Part shown: piece after piece, positions 49,483 to 62,675 of the stretch
How positions within the stretch are numbered: position 1 is the stretch's first letter
Layout of the letters: each line of letters opens with the position of its first letter
NCBI GenBank assembly: GCA_947500135.1
Contig: CANMQX010000003.1
Location: forward strand, 124,001-188,000
Direction: 5' to 3'
From: an uncultured Paracoccaceae bacterium
Lineage (GTDB): Bacteria; Pseudomonadota; Alphaproteobacteria; Rhodobacterales; Rhodobacteraceae
Length of the DNA: 64,000 nt
Program-made: the position numbers and the translations under genes
The notes under the pieces: model-generated
Databases searched by the model: none
What the model was told of the DNA's origin: nothing
Seen by the model: only the letters and a program-made list of their open reading frames with translations

Positions 49483-52400
49483 ATGAATATTGCACGCGCT
49501 TCGATTGATCGGCCGATCTTTACCTGGATCATTATGTTGACCTGCCTGTTTGGCGGTATCTGGGGGTTTAACACTGTCGGTCGGCTGGAAGACCCGGCAT
49601 TTACGATCAAACAGGCCGTTGTCATCACGCAATATCCCGGGGCATCGGCCCAACAGGTCGCCGAAGAAGTCTCTGAGCCATTGGAAGCCGCCATTCAGCG
49701 GATGGCTGAGGTGAGCCAGATCAAATCTGTCAATCGTCCCGGCGTTTCGCGCATCGATGTAGAGGTTCAAGACACGTTCAGCGGAGATGAACTGCCGGCA
49801 ATCTGGACGGAGCTGCGCGAACGGTTGCAGAATGTTCGAAACGAACTGCCTAGCGAAGCAACAACGCCTTTTGTGGATGACGGGTTTGGGGACGTCTACG
49901 GTATCTTTTTTGCGGTAACATCCGAAGGTTTCACAGATGCAGAGCAGCATCAGTTGGCGACGTTTCTGAGGCGCGAAATCCTGACTGTTGAAGGTGTCGC
50001 GGACGTCGATATTACGGGGCTACGCGCAGAGGCGATTTTTGTTGAACCTGATCTTGCGGTTAGTTCCCAACTTGGCGTTGACCCACAGATCATCCAGCAG
50101 GCGTTGGCGACGTCAAATTCGGTGTCCCAAGTTGGGTCTGTGACAGCTGACGACACCCGGACCCAAATCCAAGCGGCCGAAGGGTCTGATACGGTCAGCG
50201 AGATCGCAGCCCTGACAATTGGCGTTGGCGGCGATCTTATCAACCTCATCGACATCGCGGATGTCAGCCGCGGGCGGCAAGCTAACCCCGCGCAGATCAT
50301 CCGGTATAACGGACAATCCGCATTCACTATCGGCGTATCGGGGGCAACTGACGATAACATCGTTGATGTTGGTAATCGTGTTGATGCCCATCTTGCGGCA
50401 CTGGCGGCAGAAATTCCATATGGGGTTACGTTGCATCCTATTTATCAGCAGCACGTCGTTGTTGATGAATCCTCGACCGGATTTTTGATAAACCTTGCCA
50501 TGTCCGTTGGTATCGTCGTGCTTGTTCTTGCGGTTTTCATGGGCGTTCGCGCGTCCTTGGTTGTGGGCATCACACTACTGCTGACGGTTGTTGGGACGCT
50601 TATGTTCATGTCGATCTTCTCGATCGAGATGGAACGGATATCGCTTGGCGCGCTTATCATCGCGATGGGCATGCTGGTTGATAACGCAATTGTCGTGGCC
50701 GAAGGTATGCAGATCGCCATGCAGCGTGGCAAATCATCTCGCGATGCGGCGGATGAGGCTGCGGGCAAAACGCAAATCCCGCTGTTGGGGGCAACCGTTG
50801 TTGGCATCATGGCCTTCGCGGGTATTGGTCTTAGCCCGGATTCAACCGGCGAATTTATGTTCTCGCTATTTGCGGTGATTGGCGTGTCCTTGCTGTTGTC
50901 ATGGATCTTGGCCGTTACCGTAACTCCGCTTTTGGGGCACTACATTTTCAAACAAGGCGCCGGTGACGGGGCCGAACCCTATGGCGGCCTGATCTTTCGT
51001 GCCTATGCCACCATCCTGCGTGGTGCGCTTCGGTTCCGTTGGTTGGTGCTGGCCGCGCTTGTTGGCATAACCGCCGCCAGTTTCGTGGGCTTCGCATCAG
51101 TGAAACAGCAGTTCTTTCCAAACTCGAATACCCCGCTTTTCTTTGTCCATTACACAATGCAGCAAGGGACCCCGATTGAGACGACGTCTGATCAGATGGA
51201 AATCGTTGAGACCTATCTGGCTGAGCATGAGGATGTTGTTGCGGTTTCAACATTTGTTGGCGAGGGGGCCACACGTTTTCTGCTGACCTATGGTGCGGAA
51301 CCACCTAACCCGGCCTATGTTCATCTGATTATTCGCACCGAAAACCTAGAACGCATTCCGCCACTGCAGGCCGAATTGGAAGCATTCGCTGCCGAGAATT
51401 TACCCGAGGGCGAATTCAGAACAGAACGGCTGGTTTTTGGTCCGGGTGGTGGCAGCCCTATCGAAGTACGCTTTTCCGGCAGCGATCCTGAGGTTTTGCG
51501 CGATCTGTCCGATAAAGCGATTGATCTGATGACGGCGGCATCCCCAAATATTCTGGCGCCCCGGACCGACTGGCACGAGCAGGAACTTGTCCTGCGCCCA
51601 CGCTACGTGACCGAACGTGGGCAAGCGGCGGGCATTACGCGTGATGACGTTGCGAACGCGATCCTATTTGCAACAGATGGTGTCACGGTTGGTACATATC
51701 GTGAGGGCGACCGCGCGATCCCGATTGTGACCCGGGTGGCACCTGATGCGGATGCCGGGATCATGGATCAGATTCTCGCGACGCAGGATAAAGCGTCGAT
51801 AATGCCCATCGAACAGGTGGTTGATGGTTTTGAATTTGAACCGCAGAACACGATTATTCGTCGTCTGGACCGGCTTCCCACAATCACGGTGGGTGCCAGC
51901 ATACCGGCTGATATGACAGCCGCACAGGTACATGCAGAGATACGCGATGTGATTGAGGCGATCACCTTGCCTATCGGATACAAAATGGAATGGGGTGGAG
52001 AGTTCGAATCCTCGGCGGACGCCAATGCCAGTCTTGCGTCACAATTACCGATCACCATTCTGATCATGGTTCTGATCACAATCGTCCTGTTCAACGCGCT
52101 TCGCCAACCTCTGATTATCTGGTTGCTGGTGCCAATGGCGGTAACGGGTGCAGTCATCGGTCTTTTGGGAACTGGATTGCCCTTTACGTTCACAGCGCTT
52201 TTGGGATTGCTGAGCTTATCCGGCATGCTGATCAAAAACGGAATCGTGCTGGTCGAGGAAATCGACATTGTCCGCCGGGAAGGTTCGCCGCTGCGCGATG
52301 CAATCGTTGGGGCGTCTGTGTCCCGTCTGCGGCCTGTTCTATTGGCTGCCGCAACGACGATCCTGGGCATGGTCCCGCTTTTGGGCGACGCATTCTTTGT

Positions 52401-52536
52401 CTCTATGGCGGTCACGATCATGGGGGGCTTGGCGTTCGCTTCGATCCTGACGCTGGTTGCGGCCCCGGTATTTTATGACCTCTTCTTTGGCGGAGGCAAA
52501 AAACCGGGCAGTGTTCCACAGGGCCAGCAGTCATAA
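49483..52536 (+). CDS. RND efflux transporter permease (AcrB/HAE1 family)
   Basis: 1017 aa; MNIARASIDRPIFTWIIMLTCLFGGIWG; MGMLVDNAIVVAEG; SLSGMLIKNGIVLVEEID. Confidence 0.96.
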   Translation: MNIARASIDRPIFTWIIMLTCLFGGIWGFNTVGRLEDPAFTIKQAVVITQYPGASAQQVAEEVSEPLEAAIQRMAEVSQIKSVNRPGVSRIDVEVQDTFSGDELPAIWTELRERLQNVRNELPSEATTPFVDDGFGDVYGIFFAVTSEGFTDAEQHQLATFLRREILTVEGVADVDITGLRAEAIFVEPDLAVSSQLGVDPQIIQQALATSNSVSQVGSVTADDTRTQIQAAEGSDTVSEIAALTIGVGGDLINLIDIADVSRGRQANPAQIIRYNGQSAFTIGVSGATDDNIVDVGNRVDAHLAALAAEIPYGVTLHPIYQQHVVVDESSTGFLINLAMSVGIVVLVLAVFMGVRASLVVGITLLLTVVGTLMFMSIFSIEMERISLGALIIAMGMLVDNAIVVAEGMQIAMQRGKSSRDAADEAAGKTQIPLLGATVVGIMAFAGIGLSPDSTGEFMFSLFAVIGVSLLLSWILAVTVTPLLGHYIFKQGAGDGAEPYGGLIFRAYATILRGALRFRWLVLAALVGITAASFVGFASVKQQFFPNSNTPLFFVHYTMQQGTPIETTSDQMEIVETYLAEHEDVVAVSTFVGEGATRFLLTYGAEPPNPAYVHLIIRTENLERIPPLQAELEAFAAENLPEGEFRTERLVFGPGGGSPIEVRFSGSDPEVLRDLSDKAIDLMTAASPNILAPRTDWHEQELVLRPRYVTERGQAAGITRDDVANAILFATDGVTVGTYREGDRAIPIVTRVAPDADAGIMDQILATQDKASIMPIEQVVDGFEFEPQNTIIRRLDRLPTITVGASIPADMTAAQVHAEIRDVIEAITLPIGYKMEWGGEFESSADANASLASQLPITILIMVLITIVLFNALRQPLIIWLLVPMAVTGAVIGLLGTGLPFTFTALLGLLSLSGMLIKNGIVLVEEIDIVRREGSPLRDAIVGASVSRLRPVLLAAATTILGMVPLLGDAFFVSMAVTIMGGLAFASILTLVAAPVFYDLFFGGGKKPGSVPQGQQS

Positions 52537-52907
52537 CACATGATGGTTGTGGCGAGTGTGATTGTCGTGGTCCAAGTCTGGGACAGCAGTTTCGAGTCAT
52601 GTTGATCTCCACTTGTTCTTTTTGTGATCTTGGGTTGATATTTGACTCAAAGGTCAAAATCACCTGACCTCCACCTCGTGAAACCCCCAAATCCGCCCCG
52701 AATGGCAGTTCAATTCCATACCGAATGCCTAATGCACCAGACAGACGCGGATTCTTGTCTCAGAGTGCTTGCGACACCATACCGGCTCTGATACGACGCG
52801 CAGGATTTTGCCGCTCTCGTGGAAACGGGGGTGAAACAAGCTGCCCATTCGCCATCGGTTTAAACCGGCTGTGGTGAGCCCGGGCCCAAGACATCGGAAG
52901 GCTCAAC

Positions 52908-53468
52908 GTGTCCGAAACTGCTGGTATTTCAACAGGCATTGCGCAGCGCTATGCGACCGCTGTGTTTGACATCGCCAAAGAAGGCAAAGCAATCAAGGCG
53001 CTCGAATCAGATGTGGCTGCTTTGGAAGCTGCAATGAACGAAAGCGACGATTTGCGTACACTGCTGACCTCACCGCTTTATAGTCGTGAAGAACAGTCTG
53101 CTGCGATTTCTGCCATTGCTGCGAAAATGGAACTTTCTGACACCACAAGCAATGTATTGGCGCTGCTGGCAAGCAAGCGCCGTTTGTTTGTGATGCCCCA
53201 GCTTTTGGCTGTCCTGCAGGACATGCTGGCCGAAGAGCGTGGCGAAGTGACTGCCGAAGTTACCACCGCCAAAAAGCTCACCAAAGCACAGGCCGACAAG
53301 CTTGCAAAAACACTCAAAGCCCAAGTGGGCAAATCTATCACCATCAAAGAAACCGTCGATGAAAGCATCATTGGCGGTCTTATTGTTAAAGTGGGCTCAA
53401 AGATGATCGACACGTCGATCGCCTCCAAGCTCAACGCACTCCAGAACACTATGAAAGAGGTCGGATAA
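52908..53468 (+). CDS. atpH: ATP synthase F1 delta subunit
   Basis: Delta/OSCP family pattern; first gene of atpHAGDC. Confidence 0.93.
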   Translation: MSETAGISTGIAQRYATAVFDIAKEGKAIKALESDVAALEAAMNESDDLRTLLTSPLYSREEQSAAISAIAAKMELSDTTSNVLALLASKRRLFVMPQLLAVLQDMLAEERGEVTAEVTTAKKLTKAQADKLAKTLKAQVGKSITIKETVDESIIGGLIVKVGSKMIDTSIASKLNALQNTMKEVG

Positions 53469-55007
53469 ATGGCGATCCAAGCGTCTGAAATCTCTGCGAT
53501 CCTGAAGGACCAGATCAAGAACTTCGGTCAGGAAGCCGAAGTGGCCGAGGTTGGCCGGGTACTGAGCGTCGGCGATGGTATCGCCCGCGTCTATGGCCTG
53601 GACAATGTGCAGGCTGGTGAAATGGTCGAATTCCCTGGCGGTATCCGCGGGATGGCATTGAACCTTGAAGCTGACAACGTGGGTGTTGTTATCTTTGGTT
53701 CCGACCGTGACATTAAAGAGGGCGACACCGTCAAGCGCACCAAATCCATCGTGGACGTCCCTGTGGGTGACGAACTGCTGGGTCGCGTTGTTGACGGCCT
53801 TGGCAACCCGCTGGACGGCAAAGGCCCGATCAAGACAAAAACCCGCGCTGTTGCTGACAGTAAAGCGCCGGGCATCATCCCACGCAAGTCGGTTCACGAG
53901 CCGATGGCGACTGGCCTGAAATCCGTTGACGCGATGATCCCAATCGGTCGTGGCCAGCGTGAATTGATCATTGGTGACCGCCAGACAGGTAAGACCGCCG
54001 TGGCACTGGACACAATCCTGAACCAGAAGTCCTATAACGATGCGGCTGGTGATGACGAAAGCCAGAAGCTGTACTGCGTGTATGTGGCCGTCGGTCAGAA
54101 GCGTTCGACCGTTGCCCAGCTGGTGAAGAAGCTCGAAGAGAGCGGCGCGATTGAATACTCCATCGTGGTTGCTGCCACCGCATCTGACCCCGCGCCAATG
54201 CAGTTCCTTGCGCCTTATGCTGCCACATCAATGGCTGAACATTTCCGCGACAACGGCCGCCATGCGCTGATCATCTATGATGATCTGTCCAAGCAGGCTG
54301 TGTCTTATCGTCAGATGTCGCTGTTGCTGCGCCGCCCACCGGGGCGTGAAGCTTATCCTGGTGACGTTTTCTACCTCCACTCCCGCCTGCTGGAGCGCTC
54401 TTCCAAGCTGAATGAAGATAACGGTTCCGGGTCTTTGACGGCTTTGCCGATCATCGAAACCCAAGGTGGTGACGTGTCTGCGTTTATCCCGACCAACGTG
54501 ATTTCGATCACCGACGGTCAGATCTTCCTTGAAACTGAACTGTTCTATCAGGGTATCCGCCCCGCGGTGAACACCGGTCTGTCGGTGTCGCGTGTGGGTT
54601 CGGCTGCGCAAACCAATTCGATGAAGTCGGTTGCTGGTCCGGTGAAACTGGAACTGGCGCAGTACCGCGAAATGGCGGCATTTGCGCAGTTTGGTTCTGA
54701 TCTGGATGCGGCCACACAGCAGTTGCTGAACCGTGGTGCCCGCCTGACAGAGCTGATGAAGCAACCGCAGTACTCGCCGCTGACCAACGCAGAGATCGTT
54801 TGCGTGATCTATGCAGGCACAAACGGCTATCTCGACAAGGTCGATGTGCGCGACGTGGGCCGGTTCGAAGCCGGGTTGCTGAAGCATCTGCGGACAAATG
54901 CGTCCGACGTGCTGGACTACATCACCAAAGAAGACCCGAAGATCAAAGGTGAGGCTGAAGACAAGATCAAGGCAGCCATCGAAGCGTTCGCCAAAGACTT
55001 CGCCTAA
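53469..55007 (+). CDS. atpA: ATP synthase F1 alpha subunit
   Basis: [30 protein letters not shown]. Confidence 0.98.
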   Translation: MAIQASEISAILKDQIKNFGQEAEVAEVGRVLSVGDGIARVYGLDNVQAGEMVEFPGGIRGMALNLEADNVGVVIFGSDRDIKEGDTVKRTKSIVDVPVGDELLGRVVDGLGNPLDGKGPIKTKTRAVADSKAPGIIPRKSVHEPMATGLKSVDAMIPIGRGQRELIIGDRQTGKTAVALDTILNQKSYNDAAGDDESQKLYCVYVAVGQKRSTVAQLVKKLEESGAIEYSIVVAATASDPAPMQFLAPYAATSMAEHFRDNGRHALIIYDDLSKQAVSYRQMSLLLRRPPGREAYPGDVFYLHSRLLERSSKLNEDNGSGSLTALPIIETQGGDVSAFIPTNVISITDGQIFLETELFYQGIRPAVNTGLSVSRVGSAAQTNSMKSVAGPVKLELAQYREMAAFAQFGSDLDAATQQLLNRGARLTELMKQPQYSPLTNAEIVCVIYAGTNGYLDKVDVRDVGRFEAGLLKHLRTNASDVLDYITKEDPKIKGEAEDKIKAAIEAFAKDFA

Positions 55008-55029
55008 TTCTTTGAGATAGGAGTACCTT

Positions 55030-55902
55030 ATGCCCAGTCTTAAGGACCTAAAAAATCGGATCGAGACGGTCAAATCGACCCGCAAGATCACAAAGGCCAT
55101 GCAGATGGTCGCGGCTGCAAAACTGCGCCGCGCCCAGGATGCAGCCGAGGCATCGCGCCCTTACACAGAACGGTTCAACGCCGTGATGGCAGGGCTTGCC
55201 GCATCGGTTGGCGGATCAGATAGTGCGCCTAAATTGCTGTCCGGGACGGGCAGTGATCAGGTGCATTTGTTGATCGTCATGACCGCAGAGCGTGGGCTGT
55301 GCGGTGGCTTTAACGGCAACATCGCTAAACTGGCCCGAAGCCATGCACAAAAGCTGTTGGCCGACGGCAAGACAGTAAAAATCGTGACCGTTGGCAAAAA
55401 AGGCCGCGACGCGATCAAGCGTGATTTGAGCGATTATTTTGTCGATCACGTCGATCTGACCGAGGTCAAGCGCGTCGGTTACGTCAACGCACAAGCCATC
55501 GCCAAGGATGTCCTGGCCCGGTTTGATGCGGCTGAATTCGACGTCGCAACGATCTTTTTCTCCCGTTTTGAAAACGTCGTGACGCAGCACCCGACAGCGC
55601 AGCAGATCGTCCCTGCAAAGTTTGAGCAGGCCGAAGATGCTGATGTGACGCTTTATGACTATGAACCCGGTGAGGAGGAAATCCTTGCCGATCTGCTGCC
55701 CCGTGGCGTGGCCACTGCAATTTTCAGCGCATTGCTCGAAAATGCGGCCTCTGAACAGGGTGCGCGGATGTCTGCGATGGACAACGCGACACGCAACGCT
55801 GGTGAAATGATCGACAAGCTGACCATCGAATTTAACCGTTCGCGTCAGGCCGTCATCACCAACGAGCTGATTGAAATTATTTCGGGCGCGGAAGCGCTCT
55901 AG
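55030..55902 (+). CDS. atpG: ATP synthase F1 gamma subunit
   Basis: [36 protein letters not shown]. Confidence 0.97.
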   Translation: MPSLKDLKNRIETVKSTRKITKAMQMVAAAKLRRAQDAAEASRPYTERFNAVMAGLAASVGGSDSAPKLLSGTGSDQVHLLIVMTAERGLCGGFNGNIAKLARSHAQKLLADGKTVKIVTVGKKGRDAIKRDLSDYFVDHVDLTEVKRVGYVNAQAIAKDVLARFDAAEFDVATIFFSRFENVVTQHPTAQQIVPAKFEQAEDADVTLYDYEPGEEEILADLLPRGVATAIFSALLENAASEQGARMSAMDNATRNAGEMIDKLTIEFNRSRQAVITNELIEIISGAEAL

Positions 55903-55920
55903 GACCCCGGAGAAACATAA

Positions 55921-57345
<1,425 letters not shown>

Positions 57346-57357
57346 GGAGACGCCAAT

Positions 57358-57783
57358 ATGGCAAATCTACAATTCGATCTCGTCTCGCCCGAGCGCCGTC
57401 TGGCGTCGGTCGAGGCATCCGAGGTCCGGATCCCCGGCGCAGATGGCGACATGACCGCGATGGCGGATCATGCGCCAACGATCACCACTTTGCGCCCCGG
57501 TGTTCTGACCGTGGTGCATAAAGGCGGGTCCGACGAATATGTCGTCTCTGGCGGTTTTGCCGAGATCACGGCGGCAAGTGTGTCGGTTCTGGCCGAACAG
57601 GCGCTGCCAAAGGCCGAAATGACGCAAGAGATCTATGACCAGATGATCGCCGATGCGAGGGCGGCCCATGGTCAGGCGCAGGAAACGTTCAAGAACGAAC
57701 CCGGCCCGGTTGATGACGCAGCCAAGCTGCTGTCTGACATGGTGGCTATTGGTGGTCATATCGGCCTGACTGCCAACAATTGA
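57358..57783 (+). CDS. atpC: ATP synthase F1 epsilon subunit
   Basis: [49 protein letters not shown]. Confidence 0.95.
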   Translation: MANLQFDLVSPERRLASVEASEVRIPGADGDMTAMADHAPTITTLRPGVLTVVHKGGSDEYVVSGGFAEITAASVSVLAEQALPKAEMTQEIYDQMIADARAAHGQAQETFKNEPGPVDDAAKLLSDMVAIGGHIGLTANN

Positions 57784-57802
57784 TCCGCCCCGAATTTCAA
57801 CG

Positions 57803-57831
57803 AAAGCCCTGCACATTGTGTGGGGCTTTTT
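57803..57831 (+). terminator. Terminator after atpC (AAAGCCC...GGGCTTT + T)
   Basis: Inverted repeat followed by T run. Confidence 0.7.
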
Positions 57832-57834
57832 GCG

Positions 57835-58578
57835 TCAGTCCTTAAGGGTGGACACGGTCGCAATGGCGATATCGTTGGGCGTATCAAGCCCATCAATGGT
57901 GACATCCATATCGCCATGGACACCGGTGTTACTGCCAATGGCATACAGCCCTTCGGCATTTGCGCCATAAAGCGTCCCCACCAGATTGCCAGAGACGTCA
58001 AATCGGTTCAGCCCATTGTCCAGCGTTCCATCAATCCCAAAGCCAAGCGTATCCGCGCCCGTCGTGTTATCGATTACCACCCCGTTCGCGATGGTTACCA
58101 CCCCTCCATAATTGGCGGCTCTGTTGGTCCCAAACTCATCCCGGGCCACGCCAATGAAACCGTCAGCCGCGCCAAAGACAGTTTCGGTCGCGAGGTTCAC
58201 CTGCAAGGTCGCATCACCGACGACATTGGCAGACACCGTTGCATTGCCGATGATCAGTTGCATGTAGCCTGCATAGGTGACGTTCCCCGCCGCTGGTTGC
58301 GTCGCAAAGTCAGTGGGGCCGCCTTCTGTTGCTGCCACACGCACCTGATCGAAATCATCCAGAAAGCTGCTATATCCGGCTAACTCGGCGGCTGTCAGCA
58401 CATTCAGATCGGTGATAATGGGTGGGTCGGTAGTCCCGCCGCCGTTGTCGTCCGGTGTTTGGTTCCCGGCCGAGCCATTCGACCCCGTGTCGCCGGTGTC
58501 TGAACCACCCCCGCCGCAACCGATCAAAACACCGACCAAGACCGTCATGAATACAATGCGCAGCTGGCTAATAATCAC
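57835..58578 (-). CDS. Putative lipoprotein, possible transferrin-binding-protein-like small barrel
   Basis: Lipobox VGVLIGCGGGG, Gly/Thr/Asp-rich linker, C-terminal GNLVGTLYGANAEGLYAIGSN resembling the TbpB-like G-x-x-Y-G-x-x-A-E-x-x-G pattern. Confidence 0.55.
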   Translation of the reverse strand: MIISQLRIVFMTVLVGVLIGCGGGGSDTGDTGSNGSAGNQTPDDNGGGTTDPPIITDLNVLTAAELAGYSSFLDDFDQVRVAATEGGPTDFATQPAAGNVTYAGYMQLIIGNATVSANVVGDATLQVNLATETVFGAADGFIGVARDEFGTNRAANYGGVVTIANGVVIDNTTGADTLGFGIDGTLDNGLNRFDVSGNLVGTLYGANAEGLYAIGSNTGVHGDMDVTIDGLDTPNDIAIATVSTLKD

Positions 58579-58730
58579 CTAAGAACATCCCTAGAATTTT
58601 AGTCATCTACATGTTTAGTATCTGTTAATTATGAACCAATGATTAGCATTTCCCCGGTAAGCGCCCCTGCAGGGTGACCCGTGTCTGGCATGAAACTGAT
58701 AGTGATGGCGTAAGGAATGCCAGTAAGCAT

Positions 58731-59081
58731 ATGCGTAGGTTGAACAGTGGAACGGTCGGGATTGACCACGGTGATGTGGTTCTATTCTCGGATTTTGAAC
58801 ATGATGGTGAGATGTGGCGTGGCGACGGCCCGCGCCAAAATCGTGTCAACGTGGAATTCGCGGAACTTTATCTGAACCCGCCACATGTGCAGGTCTCAAT
58901 CTCGATGTGGGACATCTCTAACAACACGAATATCCGCGCGGATGTGCAAGCGGAAAACATCACCGCCGCCGGTTTTGACATCGTCTTTCGCACATGGGCG
59001 GATACGCAGGTTGCCCGGGTGCGTGTGGCCTGGACATCAATTGGTGAGCTTGCCAATGACGAAGGATGGGAATTGTACTGA
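58731..59081 (+). CDS. H-type lectin domain-like protein
   Basis: GTVGIDHGDVVLFSDFEHDGEMWRGDGPRQNRVNVEFAELYLNPPHVQVSISMWDISNNTNIRADVQAENITAAGFDIVFRTWADTQVARVRVAWTSIG. Confidence 0.65.
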   Translation: MRRLNSGTVGIDHGDVVLFSDFEHDGEMWRGDGPRQNRVNVEFAELYLNPPHVQVSISMWDISNNTNIRADVQAENITAAGFDIVFRTWADTQVARVRVAWTSIGELANDEGWELY

Positions 59082-59157
59082 CACCTGTCCCGGACTTGAT
59101 CCGGGACCTCGACCTGAACCGACGCGGAGGTTCCGGGTCATGCCCGGGAGGGTGTCA
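59079..59157. repeat. REP-like inverted repeat, copy 3
   Basis: TGACACC...GTCCCGGACTTGATCCGGGACCTC...GAGGTTCCGGGTCATGCCCGGG...GGTGTCA. Confidence 0.85.
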
Positions 59158-59158
59158 G

Positions 59159-60178
59159 CTATTCGGCGGCGTAAAGCCCCTCGTAGATCGGGCCCAGCGT
59201 CTTGTGATCAAACAGCGATGATACCGACGTGCCGTTCCATGTGTTCAGGATCGCCTGTGCGAACATAGGGGCGGTTGGCACGATCCGGATATTCTTGCAG
59301 GCGCTGACTGCTGCGGTCGGCGCGATGGTGTCTGTGATGACCAGATTTTTCATGACGGATTTCGAAACACGCTCAACCGCCGGGCCGGACAGGACCCCGT
59401 GTGTGATGTAGGAATGGACCTCCTTCGCGCCATTTTCCATCAGCACCTCGGCGGCCTTGCAAAGCGTACCGGCGGTATCGACGATGTCATCGACGATCAC
59501 GCAAACCTTGTCCTTCACATCCCCGATCACGGTCATTTCCGCCACTTCGCCCGGCTTGCCGCGCCGTTTGTCCACGATGGACAAGGGGGCGCCGATCCGT
59601 TGGGCCAGATCGCGGGCCCGGGCCACACCACCAACATCGGGGGATACAACCATGACCTGATCCATTTTGCCCCGGAAATGGTGCATCGCATCTAGCGCAT
59701 AGATCGGCGAGGCATAGAGGTTATCGACCGGGATATCGAAAAAACCCTGAATCTGCGTGGCATGCAAATCCAGGGTCAGAACGCGTTCGATACCGGCTTC
59801 GACGATCATATTCGACACTAGCTTGGCGGTGATTGGGGTGCGGGCCTTGGATCGGCGATCCTGCCTTGCATAGCCAAAATAGGGGATCACGGCAGTGATC
59901 CGCGCCGCAGATGACCGGCGCAGCGCATCGGCGATGATCAGCAGTTCCATCAGGTTGTCATTGGCCGGGTTGGATGTGGGCTGGACGATGAACATATCCT
60001 CACCGCGCACGTTTTCGAACACTTCGACAAAAATCTCACCATCATTGAAACGCTCGACCCGCGCGTCGCATAGCCCAACCTCCATACCGCGATGCATCGA
60101 CATACGTCGGGCAATTCCTTTGGCTAGCGGCTGGTTTGCGTTCCCGGAAATCAGCTTGGGCTCAATCATTGTGGGCAT
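59159..60178 (-). CDS. prs: Ribose-phosphate pyrophosphokinase
   Basis: [71 protein letters not shown]; start at 60178. Confidence 0.95.
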   Translation of the reverse strand: MPTMIEPKLISGNANQPLAKGIARRMSMHRGMEVGLCDARVERFNDGEIFVEVFENVRGEDMFIVQPTSNPANDNLMELLIIADALRRSSAARITAVIPYFGYARQDRRSKARTPITAKLVSNMIVEAGIERVLTLDLHATQIQGFFDIPVDNLYASPIYALDAMHHFRGKMDQVMVVSPDVGGVARARDLAQRIGAPLSIVDKRRGKPGEVAEMTVIGDVKDKVCVIVDDIVDTAGTLCKAAEVLMENGAKEVHSYITHGVLSGPAVERVSKSVMKNLVITDTIAPTAAVSACKNIRIVPTAPMFAQAILNTWNGTSVSSLFDHKTLGPIYEGLYAAE

Positions 60179-60290
60179 GGGGGGTCCTTTGGCAGAAGGG
60201 TCACTTGCATGTAACAGATTCGTGGCGTTGACACCGACTAACACAGGGTTACCGTCGCGCAAAGAATTCGCGCATGTCAGGAGGTGACAA

Positions 60291-60887
60291 ATGCCCCATA
60301 TCGATTACTACTTTGCAACACTCTCGCCATTTACCTATTTGTCAGGCACCCGCCCGGCCGAGATTGCCGACAAACATGACGCGACGATCACCTACAAGCC
60401 GCTCGATATCATGGCCCTGTTCGGTCGCACCGGGGGTGTTCCGCCCAAGGACCGCCACCCGAACCGGCAGGAATACCGGCTGCAGGATATGCGGCGCCGG
60501 GCGAAACATGTGGGCCTACCGCTGAACGTCAAACCGATCTTTTGGCCCACCAATGGTGCCCCGTCCGCCTATGCTATTATCGCGGCCCAGAATGCGGGTG
60601 GTGACGTTGGTGCGTTGGTCCATGCGTTTGGTGCTGCCTGCTGGGCGGAGGAGCGTGACATCAGCCAAGATGATGTTGTCCGCGATTGTCTGGAAAAAAC
60701 CGGCTTTGATCCCGCCCTTGCGGATAAAGATATGCTGACCAGCGCGGATACATTTGCCAAGAACCTCGAAGACGCTGTGAATGCTGGTGCCTTTGGTGCG
60801 CCGTTCTTTATCACCGACACCGATGAGCGGTTCTGGGGTGAAGATCGGATTGACGATCTGGATGCGTATTTGTCTGGCAAACTCTAG
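60291..60887 (+). CDS. 2-hydroxychromene-2-carboxylate isomerase (DsbA-family)
   Basis: [71 protein letters not shown]. Confidence 0.9.
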   Translation: MPHIDYYFATLSPFTYLSGTRPAEIADKHDATITYKPLDIMALFGRTGGVPPKDRHPNRQEYRLQDMRRRAKHVGLPLNVKPIFWPTNGAPSAYAIIAAQNAGGDVGALVHAFGAACWAEERDISQDDVVRDCLEKTGFDPALADKDMLTSADTFAKNLEDAVNAGAFGAPFFITDTDERFWGEDRIDDLDAYLSGKL

Positions 60888-61660
60888 TGCCCGACGACTT
60901 GTATCGCGTCACGGTTGGCACCGGCGCGCCTGCCGTGATGGCGCATTGCGCGCTGGCCCGCCACGACGTGCTGCTGCCATTGGCCGACGCGATTGGCGGG
61001 CAAGTCACCCTGTTCGACATGCCGGGCCATGGGCGCAGCGCGGATTGGGATGGCAAAAAGGACTATCAGACGCTGGTCACCGCCTGCATTGCCACCTGTT
61101 GTGATGGCCCGACCCATGTGATTGGTCACTCGTTCGGGGCGACCGCCGCACTGCGGCTGGCGGTGGAGCGTCCAGAGCTTGTGAACCGGTTGACGTTGAT
61201 CGAGCCTGTCTACTTCGCTGCGGCTAAAGGCACGCCCGAACATGCAGCCCATGCCAAGGCATTCCGGCCTTTTGTCAGCGCGATGCTGATAGGCGACGAA
61301 GCCCGCGCGGCAGAGATTTTCAATGACCTGTGGGGCGCGACACCGTGGGAGGCGATTCCGGCACGGCTACAGCGCTACCTTGTCGACCGCATCCATCTGA
61401 TCGTCGCAGGCGGTGGCCCGATTGAGGAAGATGCTGATGGGATCACCGCGCCCGAACGGCTGGCCGATGTAAGCATCCCAGTCACCCTGATCCGTGGGGC
61501 AGAGACGCAGGCCGTTATCGGGGCTATTCACGAAAGCCTTGTTGCACGCCTGCCGGATGCCGCAGATCATGTCGTCCCGGGTGCCGCGCATATGGTGCCG
61601 ATCACTCATATGCGCGAGGTCGCTGCGATTATCCGCGCAGCAGATCCAGGAACTGGTTGA
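60887..61660 (+). CDS. Alpha/beta hydrolase
   Basis: FDMPGHGRSADWDG; HVIGHSFGATAALRLA nucleophile elbow. Confidence 0.85.
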   Translation: MPDDLYRVTVGTGAPAVMAHCALARHDVLLPLADAIGGQVTLFDMPGHGRSADWDGKKDYQTLVTACIATCCDGPTHVIGHSFGATAALRLAVERPELVNRLTLIEPVYFAAAKGTPEHAAHAKAFRPFVSAMLIGDEARAAEIFNDLWGATPWEAIPARLQRYLVDRIHLIVAGGGPIEEDADGITAPERLADVSIPVTLIRGAETQAVIGAIHESLVARLPDAADHVVPGAAHMVPITHMREVAAIIRAADPGTG

Positions 61661-62675
61661 CCCCGTCTTCGGTCATTGACCAGTCTGTGACCAGACGACC
61701 GATCAGGGGTTCATCCGGGTCACCCGCTTCAGGATCACCATTCATCACGTAATAGACCGCGCCGCCATCCAGCATGCGCTTATGTTCCCGGCGGGGCATT
61801 TGGAAAAAGATGATATTCGCCTGTGTTTCATACATCATCTCAACGGCATTATGGCCGCGCAGGCCAGCTGCCAATTGGGAACAGCGCGCATTTGCGGACC
61901 GCGCCATATCCAGCCACAGCCCATCGGCCAGATAGGCCTGCATTTGCGCTGACAGGTAACGATGTTTGGACAAAAGATGACCGCCGCGCTTGCGCCGTAG
62001 CTCAAATTCCCAGGCCAAGTCGGGGTCAAAGATCACGCAAGCCTCAACCCCCAACGCACCATTCTTGGTGCCGCCAAAGCTGACAGTGTCCACGCCTGCC
62101 TTCCACGTCATCTCAGCGGGCGAACAATCCAGCGCGGTTAGCGCATTGGCAAAGCGCGCACCGTCCAGATGGGTTTTTATGCCGTATTCTTGCGCTGTCG
62201 CTACCAGCCCTGTGATCTGATCCAGTGTGTAGATTGTTCCCTTTTCCGTCACTTGCGTGATGGAAAGTGGGCCGCGCTGTGGGCCATGAACTCCCCTGTT
62301 TTCCTCTGCCAGAATCTTGTCGCGCAGATCATCAGCGGTCATCTTGCCGTCTGTCGTGGGTACCAGCGTCAGCTTGGCCCCGGTATAGAATTCCGGCGCA
62401 TTGCATTCATCCTCATGGACATGGGCGCAATCGCTGCAAAAGATCGTTTGCCATGGCTGCGACATCGTCCCAAGCAAGACAGCGTTGGCCGCCGTGCCAT
62501 TGATAATCAGGTAAACCGCAGCATGGGGCGCTTCAAAGATATCGCGGACCTGCGCGCGGACCTCATCCATGATCGGATCGGCCCCATATCCCATGGCATA
62601 ACCTTGATTGGCGGCGATCAGCGCGTCCATCACCTTTGGGTGGGCCGGGCCTGCATTGTCGGACGCAAAGAACAT
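61629..62675 (-). CDS. Low-specificity L-threonine aldolase / beta-eliminating lyase family
   Basis: FASDNAGPAHPKVMDALIAANQGYAMGYGADPIMDEVRAQVRDIF; HLDGARFANALTALDCSPAEMTWKAGVDTVSFGGTKNGALGVEA. Confidence 0.92.
   Translation of the reverse strand: MFFASDNAGPAHPKVMDALIAANQGYAMGYGADPIMDEVRAQVRDIFEAPHAAVYLIINGTAANAVLLGTMSQPWQTIFCSDCAHVHEDECNAPEFYTGAKLTLVPTTDGKMTADDLRDKILAEENRGVHGPQRGPLSITQVTEKGTIYTLDQITGLVATAQEYGIKTHLDGARFANALTALDCSPAEMTWKAGVDTVSFGGTKNGALGVEACVIFDPDLAWEFELRRKRGGHLLSKHRYLSAQMQAYLADGLWLDMARSANARCSQLAAGLRGHNAVEMMYETQANIIFFQMPRREHKRMLDGGAVYYVMNGDPEAGDPDEPLIGRLVTDWSMTEDGVNQFLDLLRG

Noticed and set aside
52537-52907. Possible small gene or riboswitch in the gap before atpH
   Set aside because: No supported ORF or structured RNA consensus seen; most simply the atp promoter/leader. 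It contains a 12-bp palindrome CGGTTTAAACCG near 52856 that may be chance.
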